Positions 63,801 through 64,000 of a DNA stretch of 64,000 nt are shown here, piece by piece. The number at the start of each line of letters is the position of its first letter. Within the stretch, counting starts at the first letter, position 1. Position numbers and translations under genes: made by a program. Source of the DNA: Alphaproteobacteria bacterium (GTDB lineage: Bacteria; Pseudomonadota; Alphaproteobacteria; RF32; CAG-239); NCBI GenBank assembly GCA_015062585.1, contig SUUJ01000006.1, positions 1 to 64,000 on the forward strand, read 5' to 3'. The notes beneath the pieces were generated by a model. It was given only the letters and a program-made list of their open reading frames with translations, did no database searches and had not been told where the DNA came from.

Positions 63801-64000
63801 ATCTGTTTATAATGTTGATTCTAGAACAGGGCTGTTGATGGATGGTGATAAAGCATTGTTGTTAGATGGCAAAAGAGTAGAAGCATATAGTATAAATAGT
63901 GAAAGAGGCGAAATTCCCAGCATCGGCAAACATATTGCTATTGAGCAGGCAGAGAAGGCCTTAAATGCTAAAATGCAACAAATGGGATACAACAGCATCT
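60829..64000 (+). CDS. Giant acidic repeat protein, open to the window end (3' part of split locus)
   Basis: An uninterrupted reading frame runs from 60802 past the window end, over 1,060 codons without a stop. Its start is unclear: TTG 60820 (overlapping the upstream TGA), GTG 60829 or ATG 60991; none has a convincing Shine-Dalgarno. Reading it from 60802 in phase with a one-base slip in GAAAACC would join it to the preceding 830-residue protein without loss. Composition is acidic, rich in N, D, E, T, poor in hydrophobics, with no signal peptide. It holds a (QQG)5 tract (61915-61953) and at least three copies of a beta-like module beginning LP-x-x-F and containing G-I/V-F and G-I/F-T-I-D (near 62002, 62860 and 63160). 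Family unknown; architecture suggests a fibrous or surface/adhesion-type or toxin-type stalk. Confidence 0.65.
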   Translation, partial: MKGDEQTRIVDPLDKEKDLAANVVNGDPSNVEVTVENIEATQNTETKYGDLTKEQMIRMFEADNADVVKYLKDNHVIAADVTEFGESKLVALLDSGQLQNHYEALSGIYENNFYENGSIKPDSWLNDVYSTTQEETVTSQDETINNNTTIPENGQEDVATAPYADSQPWHNSNFDPNASDANSGYDVTFTDNNLETLRDEKGLYKQYTFNSGEADQQVVKVYANGDKEVTQYENGKPYYIENIYTMENGVEVEDIVPAPGSDFGANANIVHNWDYKSPDNIKITVQEHTDGSISIMMNDTNNGSARSETYVNGELTEAKVYDATVNKFVQVENLSPDSKIVEMLGENHPASQGLDGSALEIDQQGQQGQQGQQGQPNDNNTTVDPSVNNLSDDFKAKLPNDSHVVKVETVTGELGETTTTIHTENGIFVDFGNNDMTGIAVVDGELKVYDEGGLVDYNPENEAHKTIVDNCQTLLGEGEEAAELSTKIDELQIPSDTQKANIPNEKIDENNIQGNNLLGDEGEKEGASNITTRLEEGVTSSIDAYLNENSANQEYQEALNKRGLNNVENLEKMIRTYDKTINGDLVEKTQTVFSIDKADNGYGMTTSKGEVATLVFGENGPEYSIGTIDGETRNMTYDEAKAMSNDIRNTNRLNAHDMITLDKTLYQEYRDEYIADHLPEGFEKTSDTKVIHDENTGFSIVADAKGVFEVDSNGTVRGFTIDESGNKTLYNQGEIVDNLKDLDYLDRFIPNEVETQAIESLQATETNDIDTSDVSPQLPESFKNTEYQVIEQNGSTISVSASGIFMTGDEGKTIGITIDGNNQIRAYLNGKEQDILNEQNIQKMLGIAQTIDNDSAKAFSDRLSGDYTYNSSTYGEYSHSVNVDDNGNRVETDIYKNINQEDVTKTTSYNGNNVSEIRTITQGENVHNIETQSEFNDKGEPQKTTRLALKGANPNYTENVIHANGQETSTISFFDEAGNETKREYRTADGTSVYNVDSRTGLLMDGDKALLLDGKRVEAYSINSERGEIPSIGKHIAIEQAEKALNAKMQQMGYNSI
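61915..61953 (+). repeat. CAACAAGGT triplet repeat, (QQG)5
   Basis: Five tandem 9-bp units CAACAAGG(T/A) coding Gln-Gln-Gly, ending in CAACCT. A flexible hinge in the giant protein and a possible slippage site. Confidence 0.8.
62002..63330 (+). repeat. Tandem beta-like protein modules in the giant ORF
   Basis: Three copies of a roughly 75-residue module can be aligned by eye, starting near 62002, 62860 and 63160. Shared positions: LP then F/K, V-x-V/I, G-I/V-F, then G-I/F-T/A-I/V-D and a closing Y/L-N/D-G. The last two copies are spaced by exactly 300 nt (100 codons). Confidence 0.55.

Overview
The window is a low-GC stretch of a bacterial chromosome, densely coded on both strands with the standard genetic code (TGA is a normal stop). 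Gene content and order point to an alphaproteobacterium: priA-atpHAGDC, a dgt/SPOR/nagZ cluster, ppiD facing tpiA-secG-pyrG, lspA-small lipoprotein-M16 peptidase pair, and rlpA-dacA-tmk-holB-tatD-MBL are arrangements familiar from that class. PagP, Lol-type lipoproteins, RlpA and MltB indicate a Gram-negative envelope. Low GC and several acid/host-type functions fit an uncultured host- or gut-associated lineage, but that placement is inference.

Layout. 1-390: tRNA-Arg followed by an odd tRNA-tail element. 391-10829: helicase, MoxR/DUF58/TPR genes, small envelope proteins, and a minus-strand dgt-SPOR-M50-nagZ cluster. 10891-16343: exonuclease III, an S41-like protein, ribosomal protein L33, XerC and PriA. 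16430-21573: F1 part of ATP synthase. 21587-25743: nitroreductase, an arginine decarboxylase/antiporter pair resembling chlamydial AaxB-AaxC, phosphofructokinase. 25836-31317: PpiD, TpiA, SecG, CTP synthase, PagP. 31938-42765: three further tRNAs, CorA, LspA, M16 pair, Pgi, MutL, zinc transporter and TerC. 42766-44406: accessory strip behind tRNA-Lys with the second tRNA-tail element and three orphan small membrane proteins. 44407-51872: cell-wall and DNA-replication operon. 51931-54131: divergent adenylate kinase and two orphan genes that lack Shine-Dalgarno sites. 54289-58214: MetRS, SNase-like protein, TrkH. 58331-64000: a very large, probably split, low-complexity repeat protein running off the window.

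Most striking observations. (1) Two of the four tRNA genes are followed by a related element in which a copy of the tRNA T-arm/acceptor tail is split, at the same T-loop position, by an 79-92-nt insert; the two inserts share sequence blocks and two matching hairpins, one with a conserved 10-nt loop, and each tail copy is followed by a terminator. I know of no described family like this. (2) A complete decarboxylase-antiporter acid-resistance pair with a Thr52-Ser53 self-cleavage site. (3) A giant ORF pair separated only by a one-base frame change. (4) A set of orphan genes without Shine-Dalgarno sequences, one preceded by two mutually exclusive leader hairpins.
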